A stretch of DNA of 64,000 bases, from NCBI RefSeq assembly GCF_022352215.1, contig NZ_JAKRWF010000001.1:1612001-1676000 (forward strand), written 5' to 3'. This stretch comes from Flavihumibacter cheonanensis. GTDB lineage: Bacteria > Bacteroidota > Bacteroidia > Chitinophagales > Chitinophagaceae. Shown here one piece after another: positions 50,058-59,005 of the stretch; position 1 is the stretch's first letter, and each line of letters starts with the position of its first letter. The notes beneath the pieces are model-generated. The model saw only the letters and a list, made by a program, of their open reading frames with translations, made no database searches and was not told where the DNA came from. The translations under genes were made by a program, and so were the position numbers.

Positions 50058-50660
50058 ATGAAACAAAATCAGTTATATATCAAAGGCATGTGCTGTGAAC
50101 GTTGTATTGACAAGGTGAAACAACTGCTTGGTGAAGGAAATTACAAGGCCCTGAAAACGACCCTCGGCGAAGTAACGCTTGAAAATAAACTGACAGAAAA
50201 GGATTTGGCGGCTTTAAACCGAAAGCTGGCAACCTGGGGCTTTACCGTGGTGAACTCACATACAGAGCAGGTAGTTGCCAAAGCAAAGACAGCCATTTTT
50301 GAGTATATGAATGAGATGATAGGCAAGACCTCAAAATTGCGGTTATCAGATTATGTAGCAAAAAAAGTCGGCATGAGTTATTACTACATCAGCCGCATTT
50401 TTTCAGAGGCAGAAAAGATAACAATGGAAAAGTTCCTGATCCTGTTAAAAGTGGAACGGGTGAAGGAACTGCTTTTACAGGACGAAACAACAATCAGCAA
50501 TATCGCATACGATTTGGGTTACAGTTCGTCACAAAGCATGTCCTCCCAGTTTAAAAAAGTTACCGGAAAAACACCTGGACAATACCGGCTTAGTCCGGTT
50601 CCGGCGCGTGTTCATCTGGATAAAATAGAGGTGCAAAATTTTATACAAAATCCAAAATAA
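50058..50660 (+). CDS. HMA-AraC fusion regulator
   Basis: This is a 200-residue regulator. Residues 1-70 resemble an HMA fold with the metal motif GMCCERCIDKVKQLL. Residues ~90-190 form an AraC-type DNA-binding domain (RLSDYVAKKVGMSYYYISRI and the second helix pair ISNIAYDLGYSSSQSMSSQFK). The direct fusion suggests that the sensor binds copper or a similar metal and controls the adjacent Cus-like operon. The region begins a plus-strand module of higher GC than the preceding one. Confidence 0.85.
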   Translation: MKQNQLYIKGMCCERCIDKVKQLLGEGNYKALKTTLGEVTLENKLTEKDLAALNRKLATWGFTVVNSHTEQVVAKAKTAIFEYMNEMIGKTSKLRLSDYVAKKVGMSYYYISRIFSEAEKITMEKFLILLKVERVKELLLQDETTISNIAYDLGYSSSQSMSSQFKKVTGKTPGQYRLSPVPARVHLDKIEVQNFIQNPK

Positions 50661-50688
50661 TGCGTACAAAGTTCAAAACACCTAAAAC

Positions 50689-50696
50689 TAACTTTG
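50689..50696 (+). promoter_or_regulatory. Candidate -7 box of the HYC_CC_PP gene
   Basis: TAACTTTG fits TAnnTTTG and lies 29 bases before the ATG at 50726. The -33 region has no clear TTTG. Confidence 0.4.
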
Positions 50697-50725
50697 CTGA
50701 AATTGAAATAGTTGTAAAATAAACA

Positions 50726-51115
50726 ATGAAACCAATAGCCGTCATAGCGTTAATGTTCGTTTACCTGATCGCATCATCAGGTATCAGCGGCTCTATACAC
50801 TATTGCGGCGATACCGTTGCCTCTGTTTCTTTTGGGCACAACCATACCAATAAATGTGCCTGTGGCAGCGAGGATATGAAGGACTGCTGCCATGACAAAG
50901 ATTTTTACCTGCATCTGGATGATGGTCATCAAAAATCAACGCAGGTATCCTTCGACCTGTCCAAAACATTTGACGTTGATATCGCATTGGTACCAGCCTC
51001 TCATTCCGATTTTCAACTATTCTCCTGGTCAGCCAGTCCCAAACCATCCTTCTATCATCCCCCCGACCAGCTACATCCCCGGCTGTATGTTTTAAACCGG
51101 GTTTTCCGGATTTGA
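50726..51115 (+). CDS. HYC_CC_PP family exported protein
   Basis: This 129-residue protein has a signal peptide (IAVIALMFVYLIASSGIS). The defining motifs are present: IHYCGDT, then CACGSEDMKDCCHDKD, and YHPPDQLHPRLY near the end. The Cys/His content points to metal binding in the periplasm, and proteins of this type are common next to copper efflux genes. It follows the HMA-AraC gene. Confidence 0.88.
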   Translation: MKPIAVIALMFVYLIASSGISGSIHYCGDTVASVSFGHNHTNKCACGSEDMKDCCHDKDFYLHLDDGHQKSTQVSFDLSKTFDVDIALVPASHSDFQLFSWSASPKPSFYHPPDQLHPRLYVLNRVFRI

Positions 51116-51358
51116 TGTTCAAAATCATCAACCAACACGCCCGGCTCAGGCAGGTTGATGAGATCCCCCTTGTGTGCGGCGCTGCCGGTCTGTTACATTC
51201 AGACTGAAGATATACTTATGTCTATTCTTCGGTTGGCATGAATGATTTTCCAGTCCTGTTTGCTTTGGTGAATGCTGCCAAAGCTTCCGCAGGCAGCTCA
51301 GCCGTTTGTTATTTCAATTCGTTCATTAATCAATATTTCACAATTAAAATCAAAAACA

Positions 51359-51757
51359 ATGAAAAGGTTCCTTTTCTTTTTTATGCTGGCAGGAAGCCTG
51401 CTGGCATTCTCACAAAATTCAGTAGCACAGAAAAATTCAGTAACGGCTGCAACCGCTACTAAAAAGAACGGCTATACCGTTCTGAACGCCGGGGAGAAAG
51501 TCGTCCTGTATAAATACGAACACAAGGCACATGCGCCCAAACAGGCAGACAAATATCCAATCACCTATTTCTTTACAACGGGAGATTCCGACGTACTGCA
51601 ACCGCTTACAAAGACAAACCTGAAAAAAGCGTTTCCGCAAAACCATCCTTTCCACGACGCTTTGGATCAGACCTTCAAAGAAGACGGAGAACTTACCGCA
51701 TATGACAATTTCCACAAAATGTATAAAGTAAACTGGGTGTTGAAAAACCATCTCTGA
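51359..51757 (+). CDS. Exported hypothetical protein, 132 aa
   Basis: The start is the ATG at 51359 (RFLFFFMLAGSLLAFSQNSVAQ, a signal peptide); the longer frame has no support. The mature part has no Cys and one moderately His-rich stretch (YKYEHKAHAPKQADKY, FPQNHPFHDALDQ). No known family recognised. It is followed by a good terminator hairpin, so it probably ends a short transcript. Confidence 0.65.
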   Translation: MKRFLFFFMLAGSLLAFSQNSVAQKNSVTAATATKKNGYTVLNAGEKVVLYKYEHKAHAPKQADKYPITYFFTTGDSDVLQPLTKTNLKKAFPQNHPFHDALDQTFKEDGELTAYDNFHKMYKVNWVLKNHL

Positions 51758-51763
51758 TTATTC

Positions 51764-51795
51764 AGGGGCTGCCTCTTTGCGGGCGGCAGCCCTTT
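51764..51795 (+). terminator. Rho-independent terminator-like hairpin
   Basis: AGGGGCTGCC (51764-51773) pairs with GGCAGCCCTT (51785-51794), ten pairs with one G-T, an 11-base loop and a short T run. It lies directly after the 132-residue gene and before cusA. Confidence 0.6.
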
Positions 51796-51853
51796 GATTA
51801 AAACCACAACCATCGTAGTGTTATGAAAAGACAACTACTAAAACAGTGATATC

Positions 51854-53131
51854 ATGATAGAAAAAATAATTTCATGGTCTATACGGAACCGGTTCTTTGT
51901 CTGGATCGGCATTATCATGATCGTAGTTGGTGGCATCTACTCCATAAAAGAGACGCCGGTAGATGCATTGCCCGACCTTTCCGAAAACCAGGTGATCATT
52001 TATACAGAATACATGGGGCGAAATCCAAAGATCATGGAAGACCAGATCACCTACCCGTTAGTCTCCAACCTGCAAGGCATACCCAGCATCAAGTCCATCA
52101 GAGCAGCATCCATGTTCGGGATGAGTTTCATATTTGTCGTGTTCAAGGATGACGTGGATGTTTATTGGGCAAGAACCAGGGTTTTGGAAAGGCTCAATTA
52201 TGCGCAGAAATTCCTGCCACAGGGGGTTACGCCTTCTTTGGGGCCGGACGGTACCGGGCTGGGTCATGTTTTTTGGTACACACTCGATGGAAAGGGTTAT
52301 AATCTTGGGGAACTCAGGGCGCTGCAAGACTGGTACGTAAAGTTCGCGCTTCAGAATGTGGAAGGTGTCAGCGAAGTGGCTTCCTTTGGCGGCTTCCAGA
52401 AAGGCTACCAGGTTACAATAGATCCGCATAAGCTGGTGTACTATGGGGTTTCACTCATGGATGTAACCCGTGCCGTCTCCGCCAATAATAAAGATGTCGG
52501 GGGCAGCTTGTATGAGATGAACTCAACCGGCTATTTGATCCGGGGTCAGGGCTATATTACCAGCCTCGACGACATCAAGGAAATCCCTATCGGCACCTAC
52601 AAATCCATACCGATTACACTGAGTGATATTGCGGAAGTGCAAATGAGTCCCGATCTGAGGCTCGGGATCGTTGATGAGAATGGCGAAGGAGAAGTGGTCG
52701 GAGGCATTGTTGTGGCCAGGTTCGGGGAAAACGCGAAGGACGTGATTGAAAGGGCAAAGGCCAAAATGAAAGACATTGAAAAAGGATTGCCTGCCGGTGT
52801 CAAATTCAAAACGGCCTACGACCGCAGCGACCTCATATTGGCTGCAATAGATACCCTCAAAGAGGCCCTTTGGCAGGAAATACTGATTGTTTGTATCGTT
52901 GTCATCTTATTTCTCTTTAGTGGCAAAAGCGGGCTGGTCGCGATTGTTTCCATTCTCCTGTCGGTACTTATCGGATTTATCCTCATGAAATTATTCGGGG
53001 TTACAGCCAATATCCTCTCATTGGGCGGTATTGCGCTTGCCATTGGTGATGTGGTAGATCCCGGTATTGTCATGGCAGAGAATGCCTACAGGATGTTAAC
53101 CAACAGAGTTCTTAACGTAGAAAACAAGTAA
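51854..53131 (+). CDS. cusA: CusA-like RND copper pump, N-terminal part (ends at in-frame TAA)
   Basis: This is a 425-residue frame that matches CusA-type pumps from the N-terminus to just past TM4: ETPVDALPDLSENQVIIYTE, GTGLGHVFWYTLDG and the TM4 proton-relay region IALAIGDVVDPGIVMAENAY. It stops at TAA 53129-53131. The remaining part continues in the same frame from an ATG six bases on. It is one gene by homology, now in two pieces. The porter features (GRADTATD-like, NGWTQPI-like) are in the second part. Confidence 0.88.
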   Translation: MIEKIISWSIRNRFFVWIGIIMIVVGGIYSIKETPVDALPDLSENQVIIYTEYMGRNPKIMEDQITYPLVSNLQGIPSIKSIRAASMFGMSFIFVVFKDDVDVYWARTRVLERLNYAQKFLPQGVTPSLGPDGTGLGHVFWYTLDGKGYNLGELRALQDWYVKFALQNVEGVSEVASFGGFQKGYQVTIDPHKLVYYGVSLMDVTRAVSANNKDVGGSLYEMNSTGYLIRGQGYITSLDDIKEIPIGTYKSIPITLSDIAEVQMSPDLRLGIVDENGEGEVVGGIVVARFGENAKDVIERAKAKMKDIEKGLPAGVKFKTAYDRSDLILAAIDTLKEALWQEILIVCIVVILFLFSGKSGLVAIVSILLSVLIGFILMKLFGVTANILSLGGIALAIGDVVDPGIVMAENAYRMLTNRVLNVENK

Positions 53132-53137
53132 CCAGGT

Positions 53138-55084
53138 ATGGCAAGCGAAAAACAAACGAAAGTAAAAGAACGAATAGGCCACACCAGGGAGATCCCTGAA
53201 GCGGAAAGAGTGGCTATTATAGAAGAATCATCACGGACGGTGGGCCGCTCGGTATTTTTTTCTGTGGTGATCATGGTCATCTCCTTTGCACCCATTCTTT
53301 TCCTGACCGGCCAGGAACGGAAACTCTTTGCACCGCTGGTGCTTACCAAAACGTTTTCCCTGATCGGTGCGGCCATTCTTGCCATAACGGTTGCGCCGAT
53401 GTTAACGCGCACTTTGATGAAATGCCGCTTAGTGCCGGAAAGCAGAAACCCCGTATCCAATTTCTTTATTCTCCTTTATCAGCCGGTGGCAAGATGGTGT
53501 TTGAAATGGCGCAAAACAGTGCTGGCCATGTGTTTCGTACTCATTGCAGGAAGCGTGCCCCTGGTTATGAACCTGGGGACAGAGTTTATGCCACCGCTGG
53601 ATGAAGGCTCTTTGTTATTAATGCCCGTAACCTTACCGGATGTATCCAATTCAGAGGCTAAACGCATCACCCAGTTACAGGACAAGATCATCAAAGACTT
53701 CCCGGAAGTGGATAATGTACTTGGTAAAGCCGGACGCGCCTATACTGCCACAGACAATGCGCCCATCAGCATGATCGAGACGATCATCGTGCTGAAGCCA
53801 AAAAGTCAATGGCGCAGTGGGATGACCAAAGAGAAACTGATCAAGGAAATGAATGAAAAAGTGCAGATACCCGGTGTTGTTGTCGGCTGGACACAACCGA
53901 TCATCAATCGCATCAATATGTTATCCACCGGTATCCGGACAGATGTGGGCGTTAAAATCTATGGAAGTAACCTTGACAGCATTTATAACATAAGCCGTAA
54001 GGTAGAAGCGTCCCTCAAAGGAATTGAGGGTTTGGAAGATCTGTATGTTGAGCAACTCACCGGAGGCAAATATCTTGATATTAAGATCAGGAGAAAGGAT
54101 GCTGCCCGGTATGGATTGAATATTGACGACGTGAACATGGTTATTGAAAGTGCGTTGGGCGGCATGATCCTCACCACCACCGTTGAAGGCCGGGAAAGGT
54201 TCAGTGTAAACCTGAGACTGGCGCAGGAATACCGCAATGATATTGACGAGATCAAACGCATTCCCATCCAAACGATGAAGTACGGGGTATTACCACTTTC
54301 TTCCGTTGCGGATGTAAAAGTATCGGAAGGGCCTCCGATGATCAATTCTGAAAACGCCATGCTCAGGGGCACAGTGCTTTTCAATGTGCGGGGAAGGGAT
54401 ATGGGCAGCGTGGTAAACGATGCCAAAAAAAGGATAGAAGAAACCTTCAAACAACTTCCCCAGGGTTACTATATAGACTGGAGCGGCCAGTATGAGAACC
54501 AGGTAAGAGCAGAGCAGCGGTTAAAGGTAATCATACCGATTGTGATGCTGATCATCGCCTTCATTCTTTACGTCACCTTTAATTCATTCAAGGCAGTGGC
54601 TATTGTGTTTATCAGCGTGCCGGTGGCGCTGATGGGCGGTGTATATTCCCTGTACTACTATAATGTCAATTTCTCGGTGGCTGTAGCAGTGGGTTTTATA
54701 GCATTGTTCGGTGTTGCCGTGGAAACGGGCGTACTGATGATCGCCTATCTGAATGACTCCATCAAAAAGCTTGTAACAGCTAAAGGGAACGGCCCTGAAA
54801 ACATCAGCGATGATGATCTGAAAGAAACTTTCCTGCTGGGTGCTACCCAACGGGTGCGGCCACTGCTCATGACCGTTTTAGCTAATATACTTGGCCTGAT
54901 ACCCGTAATGACCGCTACAGGAACCGGTAGTGATGTGATGAAGCCAATTGCGATTCCCTTTGTATTCGGCCTGATCACCTCCACGCTGTTTGTCCTTATT
55001 GTACTGCCGGTAATCTATAATCTTTTAAAAGAATGGGAACTGAAAAAGCATGGCAAACTGGTGGTGCTTGAAATCAAAGACTAA
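53138..55084 (+). CDS. cusA: CusA-like RND copper pump, C-terminal part
   Basis: This is a 648-residue continuation of the pump in the same frame as the first part: TM5 (RSVFFSVVIMVISFAPIL), the GRAYTATDNAPISMIET and GVVVGWTQPIINRINMLST blocks of the CusA (Cu/Ag) subgroup, and the last membrane bundle (VAVGFIALFGVAVETGVLM). The ATG at 53138 lies two codons after the interrupting stop. Either the TAA is a loss-of-function mutation, or the pump works as two chains cut in the TM4-TM5 loop. With TolC and CusB-like proteins it would make a complete Cus exporter. Confidence 0.85.
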   Translation: MASEKQTKVKERIGHTREIPEAERVAIIEESSRTVGRSVFFSVVIMVISFAPILFLTGQERKLFAPLVLTKTFSLIGAAILAITVAPMLTRTLMKCRLVPESRNPVSNFFILLYQPVARWCLKWRKTVLAMCFVLIAGSVPLVMNLGTEFMPPLDEGSLLLMPVTLPDVSNSEAKRITQLQDKIIKDFPEVDNVLGKAGRAYTATDNAPISMIETIIVLKPKSQWRSGMTKEKLIKEMNEKVQIPGVVVGWTQPIINRINMLSTGIRTDVGVKIYGSNLDSIYNISRKVEASLKGIEGLEDLYVEQLTGGKYLDIKIRRKDAARYGLNIDDVNMVIESALGGMILTTTVEGRERFSVNLRLAQEYRNDIDEIKRIPIQTMKYGVLPLSSVADVKVSEGPPMINSENAMLRGTVLFNVRGRDMGSVVNDAKKRIEETFKQLPQGYYIDWSGQYENQVRAEQRLKVIIPIVMLIIAFILYVTFNSFKAVAIVFISVPVALMGGVYSLYYYNVNFSVAVAVGFIALFGVAVETGVLMIAYLNDSIKKLVTAKGNGPENISDDDLKETFLLGATQRVRPLLMTVLANILGLIPVMTATGTGSDVMKPIAIPFVFGLITSTLFVLIVLPVIYNLLKEWELKKHGKLVVLEIKD

Positions 55085-55095
55085 AACCCGGATTC

Positions 55096-56355
55096 ATGAA
55101 AAGTAATAAGCTATATACAATCTTCCTGCTGCTGATCGCTTCTGTAAATGTTGCGGCACAAGACAGCGTGAAGCTGAGCATGCAGGAAGTTTTTACCGCT
55201 ATAGACAAATCCTATCCCCAGCTTCAGTATTACGACGCTAAAATAGCTTCCATTCGTTCGCTGGTTGACGGTGCAAAAGCATGGATGCCGCCCACCGTGT
55301 CACTGGCCTTTGACCGGTTCCCTTACCGGCTGTCCCTGATAAAGGAAATGATGCCCGATAACCAGGCGGGTATGATGGTGTCCGTGCAACAGATGATTCC
55401 CAACGCTGCCAAATTAAATGCAAAAAAAGATTACCTCGGTTCCCTGGAAAATGTACAGCGCAATGACGCTGAGTGGCAGCGAAACACCCTGCATTTTGCC
55501 GCAAGGCTTTATTACTACCGGCGGTTTATTGCCGAAAACAAACTAAAGACCATTCAACAATACCGCGACCTGTTGAAGATACTGATCCAAACAGCAAAGG
55601 ATAAATACACCTATAACCAGTCTGACCTGCCGGCAATATTCAAGGGGGAAGCCGCGCTGAGCGAACTGGAAAACATGGAAACGATGAGCCTGGCGCAGAT
55701 CGCGGAAAGCAATATCGGCCTTAATACCCTGATGAGCCGTGACGTGAATGCCCCGTTTGCCATTGACACGCTCTTGCTGCCTGTTGACTACCGGGCAGAT
55801 TACCTGATGGTCAACGATACCTCAGCACTTTTGAGAAACGATATTCTTTCTATGGAGAGCCGCATCCGTTCTATGAAATTCAACCAGAAATGGGCCGCTA
55901 CCGGCTCCCGGCCCGACTTCGGTGTGCAAATATCACACGGGCAGATGTTCGGCATGCCCAACCAGTTCTCCATCATGGGAATGATGACCATTCCCATTGT
56001 GCCCTGGTCATCGAAGATGTACAAGTCCGATGTACGGTCTATGGAGTTTGAGATTGATGCCATGCGGAAAGAAAAATCAACCATGCAGCTTATGGCCACA
56101 CAAATGGTAAGGGAAAAGATCACCATGCTGCTCTATGAGACCAGGCAGTTGGATAACTATGATAAAAATGTAGTGCCTTCCTACAAAAAGAACCTGGAAA
56201 GTAACCTTTTGGCCTATCGCCAGAACACAGGTAACTTCTTTGTACTGCTGGATGCATGGAACATGCTGCTCATGAAGGAACTTGAACGTACCGATAAATT
56301 GGGACAGGTGTTTACGATACAATCTGAATACGAATATCAACGGGAAATAAAATAG
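55096..56355 (+). CDS. TolC family outer-membrane channel (CusC-like)
   Basis: This 419-residue protein has a signal peptide (YTIFLLLIASVNVAAQ). It has two long helical halves of the outer-membrane efflux type, with MQEVFTAIDKSYPQLQYYDA at the start and many Met residues in the middle (HGQMFGMPNQFSIMGMMTIP). The Met content fits a copper/silver path. It lies 11 bases after cusA and one base before the first adaptor gene, thus in one operon. Confidence 0.86.
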   Translation: MKSNKLYTIFLLLIASVNVAAQDSVKLSMQEVFTAIDKSYPQLQYYDAKIASIRSLVDGAKAWMPPTVSLAFDRFPYRLSLIKEMMPDNQAGMMVSVQQMIPNAAKLNAKKDYLGSLENVQRNDAEWQRNTLHFAARLYYYRRFIAENKLKTIQQYRDLLKILIQTAKDKYTYNQSDLPAIFKGEAALSELENMETMSLAQIAESNIGLNTLMSRDVNAPFAIDTLLLPVDYRADYLMVNDTSALLRNDILSMESRIRSMKFNQKWAATGSRPDFGVQISHGQMFGMPNQFSIMGMMTIPIVPWSSKMYKSDVRSMEFEIDAMRKEKSTMQLMATQMVREKITMLLYETRQLDNYDKNVVPSYKKNLESNLLAYRQNTGNFFVLLDAWNMLLMKELERTDKLGQVFTIQSEYEYQREIK

Positions 56356-56356
56356 C

Positions 56357-57709
56357 ATGTGTAATCATAATCAACATACCAGCTTCAGCGGGCACAAAAG
56401 CCGGGTATATTTTATATGCATCGGGTTTGCTCTTGTGTTGCTTGCCTGCAACAATCGCAGCGCAGATCATGGTGCGCATTCCGGCGGCGCAGATCATGCC
56501 ACTATGAAGGACAGCAGCGGCATGAAAATGAGCGGGGTAAAGGATAGCAGCAACGCCCATGCTGCGCATGGCAGTATGGCTGGTATGGATATGCCCGGTG
56601 AACAGGCGTCCACTGATACGATAGCGGATGAAACGTACTGGAATACCCTGCCCACCAACCGAACCGTGATCTCTACCCAACAGGCAATAGAACCGCTTGA
56701 CCAACCGGCGAGCTTTACGGTTCACGGTAACGGGTATATTGACTTTGACTACAGGCGCAACCGGAAAGTACCCGTTCGCGTTGGCGGCAGGATTGAAAGG
56801 CTGTATGTAAAATACAATTACCAGTATGTGCGCAAAGGCGAAAAGATACTGGAACTCTACAGCCCCGACATAAGCACTTATATCGAAGAATTGCTTTACC
56901 TGCAAAAGTCTTCCGGCGACAGTATTCTCGCGGGCAGGGCCAGGCAAAAGCTCTTATTGCTCGGGCTTACCTCCAGCCAGGTAAAACAGATTGAAAAATC
57001 AGGGGAAGCGCCTTATACCATAGCCATTTACAGCCCTTTTGAAGGATTTGTGCTTTTTGATCCATCGGCACCGTCAGCTATGGCCGGGGGCGCAGGTAAT
57101 GACGCAGGAATGGGTGGTGGAATGGCCGGCAGTACTGGTTCGTCGGCGGTAAGTCCGGCTACGCGGTTAAGCGATAATAGCATTCGTGAAGGGATGTACG
57201 TGAGTAAAGACCAAACCCTTTTTTGGATCAATGATTTCAGGGAAGCATGGGGCATAGTGGCATTTACCAAAGAGAATGAAAAATATATCCGCAAAGGCCA
57301 ACCGCTGTCCATTACCAGCGAACTGATGCCGGAAAAGAGCTTTACAACCAATGTTCAATTCCTGGAGCTGGTGTATCAGGGCGGGCAAAAATTCAGCCAG
57401 GCAAGGGTGTATTTACCCAATACCTCGGGGATACTTAAACAAAATTCCCTGATCACAGCCACGGCATCCGTAACTGCCAGTTCCCTTACGGTTCCGGCAG
57501 GCAGTGTCTATTATCTTGGAAAGGTAGCCATTGTGTGGGTGCGGGCCGGTGTCACAAAGGACGGAAGCAACATCTTCCAGTCAAGGGTGGTACGGATCGG
57601 TCACCGGGATAACGAACGCGTCGAAATACTGCAAGGACTGCAAAAAGGAGAATGGATAGCCAGGGATGCTGCTTACCTCGCAGACGGGGAGACAATTATC
57701 AAATATTAA
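56357..57709 (+). CDS. CusB-like periplasmic adaptor lipoprotein 1
   Basis: This is a 450-residue lipoprotein (FICIGFALVLLACNN). An N-terminal His/Met-rich stretch (ADHGAHSGGADHATMKDSSG, GMKMSG, MAGMDMPGE) looks like a CusF-like metal receiver. The adaptor core has PVRVGGRIERLYVKYNYQYV and a lipoyl half with SPFEGFVLFD. A Gly/Ala-rich insertion (MAGGAGNDAGMGGGMAGS) is unusual. It is followed eleven bases later by a second adaptor. Confidence 0.86.
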   Translation: MCNHNQHTSFSGHKSRVYFICIGFALVLLACNNRSADHGAHSGGADHATMKDSSGMKMSGVKDSSNAHAAHGSMAGMDMPGEQASTDTIADETYWNTLPTNRTVISTQQAIEPLDQPASFTVHGNGYIDFDYRRNRKVPVRVGGRIERLYVKYNYQYVRKGEKILELYSPDISTYIEELLYLQKSSGDSILAGRARQKLLLLGLTSSQVKQIEKSGEAPYTIAIYSPFEGFVLFDPSAPSAMAGGAGNDAGMGGGMAGSTGSSAVSPATRLSDNSIREGMYVSKDQTLFWINDFREAWGIVAFTKENEKYIRKGQPLSITSELMPEKSFTTNVQFLELVYQGGQKFSQARVYLPNTSGILKQNSLITATASVTASSLTVPAGSVYYLGKVAIVWVRAGVTKDGSNIFQSRVVRIGHRDNERVEILQGLQKGEWIARDAAYLADGETIIKY

Positions 57710-57719
57710 TGCTGTAGGT

Positions 57720-58850
57720 ATGAACAAGAAAATATGGATGATCATTACTGCGCTACCGCTCATTGTTTCCATTGCTTCATGCACCGGAAAGGATGGGGAT
57801 GCACAAAAGCCGGAACATAGCCAACATGGCGCGGACGCACCGGCACCAGAAAAAATGGAGATGGTGACGCTTTCAAAACGGGACGAACAGTATGCCAACA
57901 TTACGGTGGACACGGTAAAGAGGCAGGCTATTTCGGAATATACCACGCTGGTAGGCACTACCAGCATTGACGAACGTAACGTAAGTGTTATCACATCACG
58001 CATCAGGGGAAGGCTCGAAAAATTATTTGTCCGCAATCCGCAGGAAAACATCAGCAAGGGCATGCCCTTATATGCCATCTATAGTGAAGAGTTATTGTCT
58101 GATGAAAATGAACTGCTCAATGTACTGCGGCAGGAGGTGCAACTCGCCGATATGAAGCAGGTAATGGCGCAACTGGTGGAAGCGGCGAGAAAAAAATTAC
58201 TGTTGTGGGGATTATCGAGGGAGCAAATCACACAGATCGAACAAAGCGGCGAAGCCTCCCCTTTGATTACCATCCATAGCCCTATCGGGGGCACGCTGGT
58301 TGACCTTTCTGTAAGCGAGGGTCAGTATGTGGAGATCGGAACCCCGCTTTTCCGGTTGGCAGACCTGTCACAATTATGGATTGAAGCCCAGATGTACACC
58401 GGTGAACTCAGGTGGTTAACGGAACAGCCCATCATTACTGCGGATTTTGATGCCTATCCCAACCAGGTATTTTCCGTTACACCGGTGTTCGATAATCCTT
58501 CCGTGGAACCAGATCAAAAGATCAGCCTTGTAAGATTTCTGATCGGTAACAAAAGCGCTTCGCTAAAGCCGGGTATGATGGCATACGTCAATATTAAACG
58601 GAATCAAAAATATACGATGGTCATTCCCAAGTCTTCCATCCTGGTCGGCAACATGGTAACGGCATGGGTGAAAAAAGGCGATGGGATGTATGAAAACCGG
58701 GTCATTCAATTAGGCATTCAGAATAAAAAGGAAGTGGAGGTGACCGGTGGCCTCAAGGAGGGCGAACTGGTGGTAACCAGTGGCGCTTACCTGTTAAACA
58801 GCGCATTGGTGCTGAAGAAGGGCACCGGCATGGAGGGAATGAAGATGTAA
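57720..58850 (+). CDS. CusB-like periplasmic adaptor lipoprotein 2
   Basis: This 376-residue lipoprotein starts at the ATG at 57720 (MIITALPLIVSIASC). Core motifs are TSRIRGRLEKLFVRNPQENI, SPIGGTLVDLSVSEGQYVEI and the later PKSSILVGNMVTAWVKKGDG. It shares the LLLxGLxxxQ-type hairpin with adaptor 1 (LLLWGLSREQITQIEQSGEA against LLLLGLTSSQVKQIEKSGEA), so the two are a tandem duplication. The two may form mixed hexamers or serve different steps. Confidence 0.86.
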   Translation: MNKKIWMIITALPLIVSIASCTGKDGDAQKPEHSQHGADAPAPEKMEMVTLSKRDEQYANITVDTVKRQAISEYTTLVGTTSIDERNVSVITSRIRGRLEKLFVRNPQENISKGMPLYAIYSEELLSDENELLNVLRQEVQLADMKQVMAQLVEAARKKLLLWGLSREQITQIEQSGEASPLITIHSPIGGTLVDLSVSEGQYVEIGTPLFRLADLSQLWIEAQMYTGELRWLTEQPIITADFDAYPNQVFSVTPVFDNPSVEPDQKISLVRFLIGNKSASLKPGMMAYVNIKRNQKYTMVIPKSSILVGNMVTAWVKKGDGMYENRVIQLGIQNKKEVEVTGGLKEGELVVTSGAYLLNSALVLKKGTGMEGMKM

Positions 58851-59005
58851 CAGCGTCTCCAAATCGCCAACAACAGAAGGAAAGTATTGCGCCAGCCCTG
58901 GACTTCATTGCCAAAGAAAACGGAGACAGACAGGTGCGGATAATTTGTAAACAGTGACTAAAACCGAGCACGTCAGTAATACTGCTTTGACTTAATAAAT
59001 AAGAT

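Noticed and set aside
51261-51286. GCTTTGG...CCAAAGC hairpin as terminator
   Set aside because: Seven-base stem without a following T run; not convincing.
51854-55084. CusA split explained by a frameshift
   Set aside because: Both halves are in the same frame; only a stop codon separates them.
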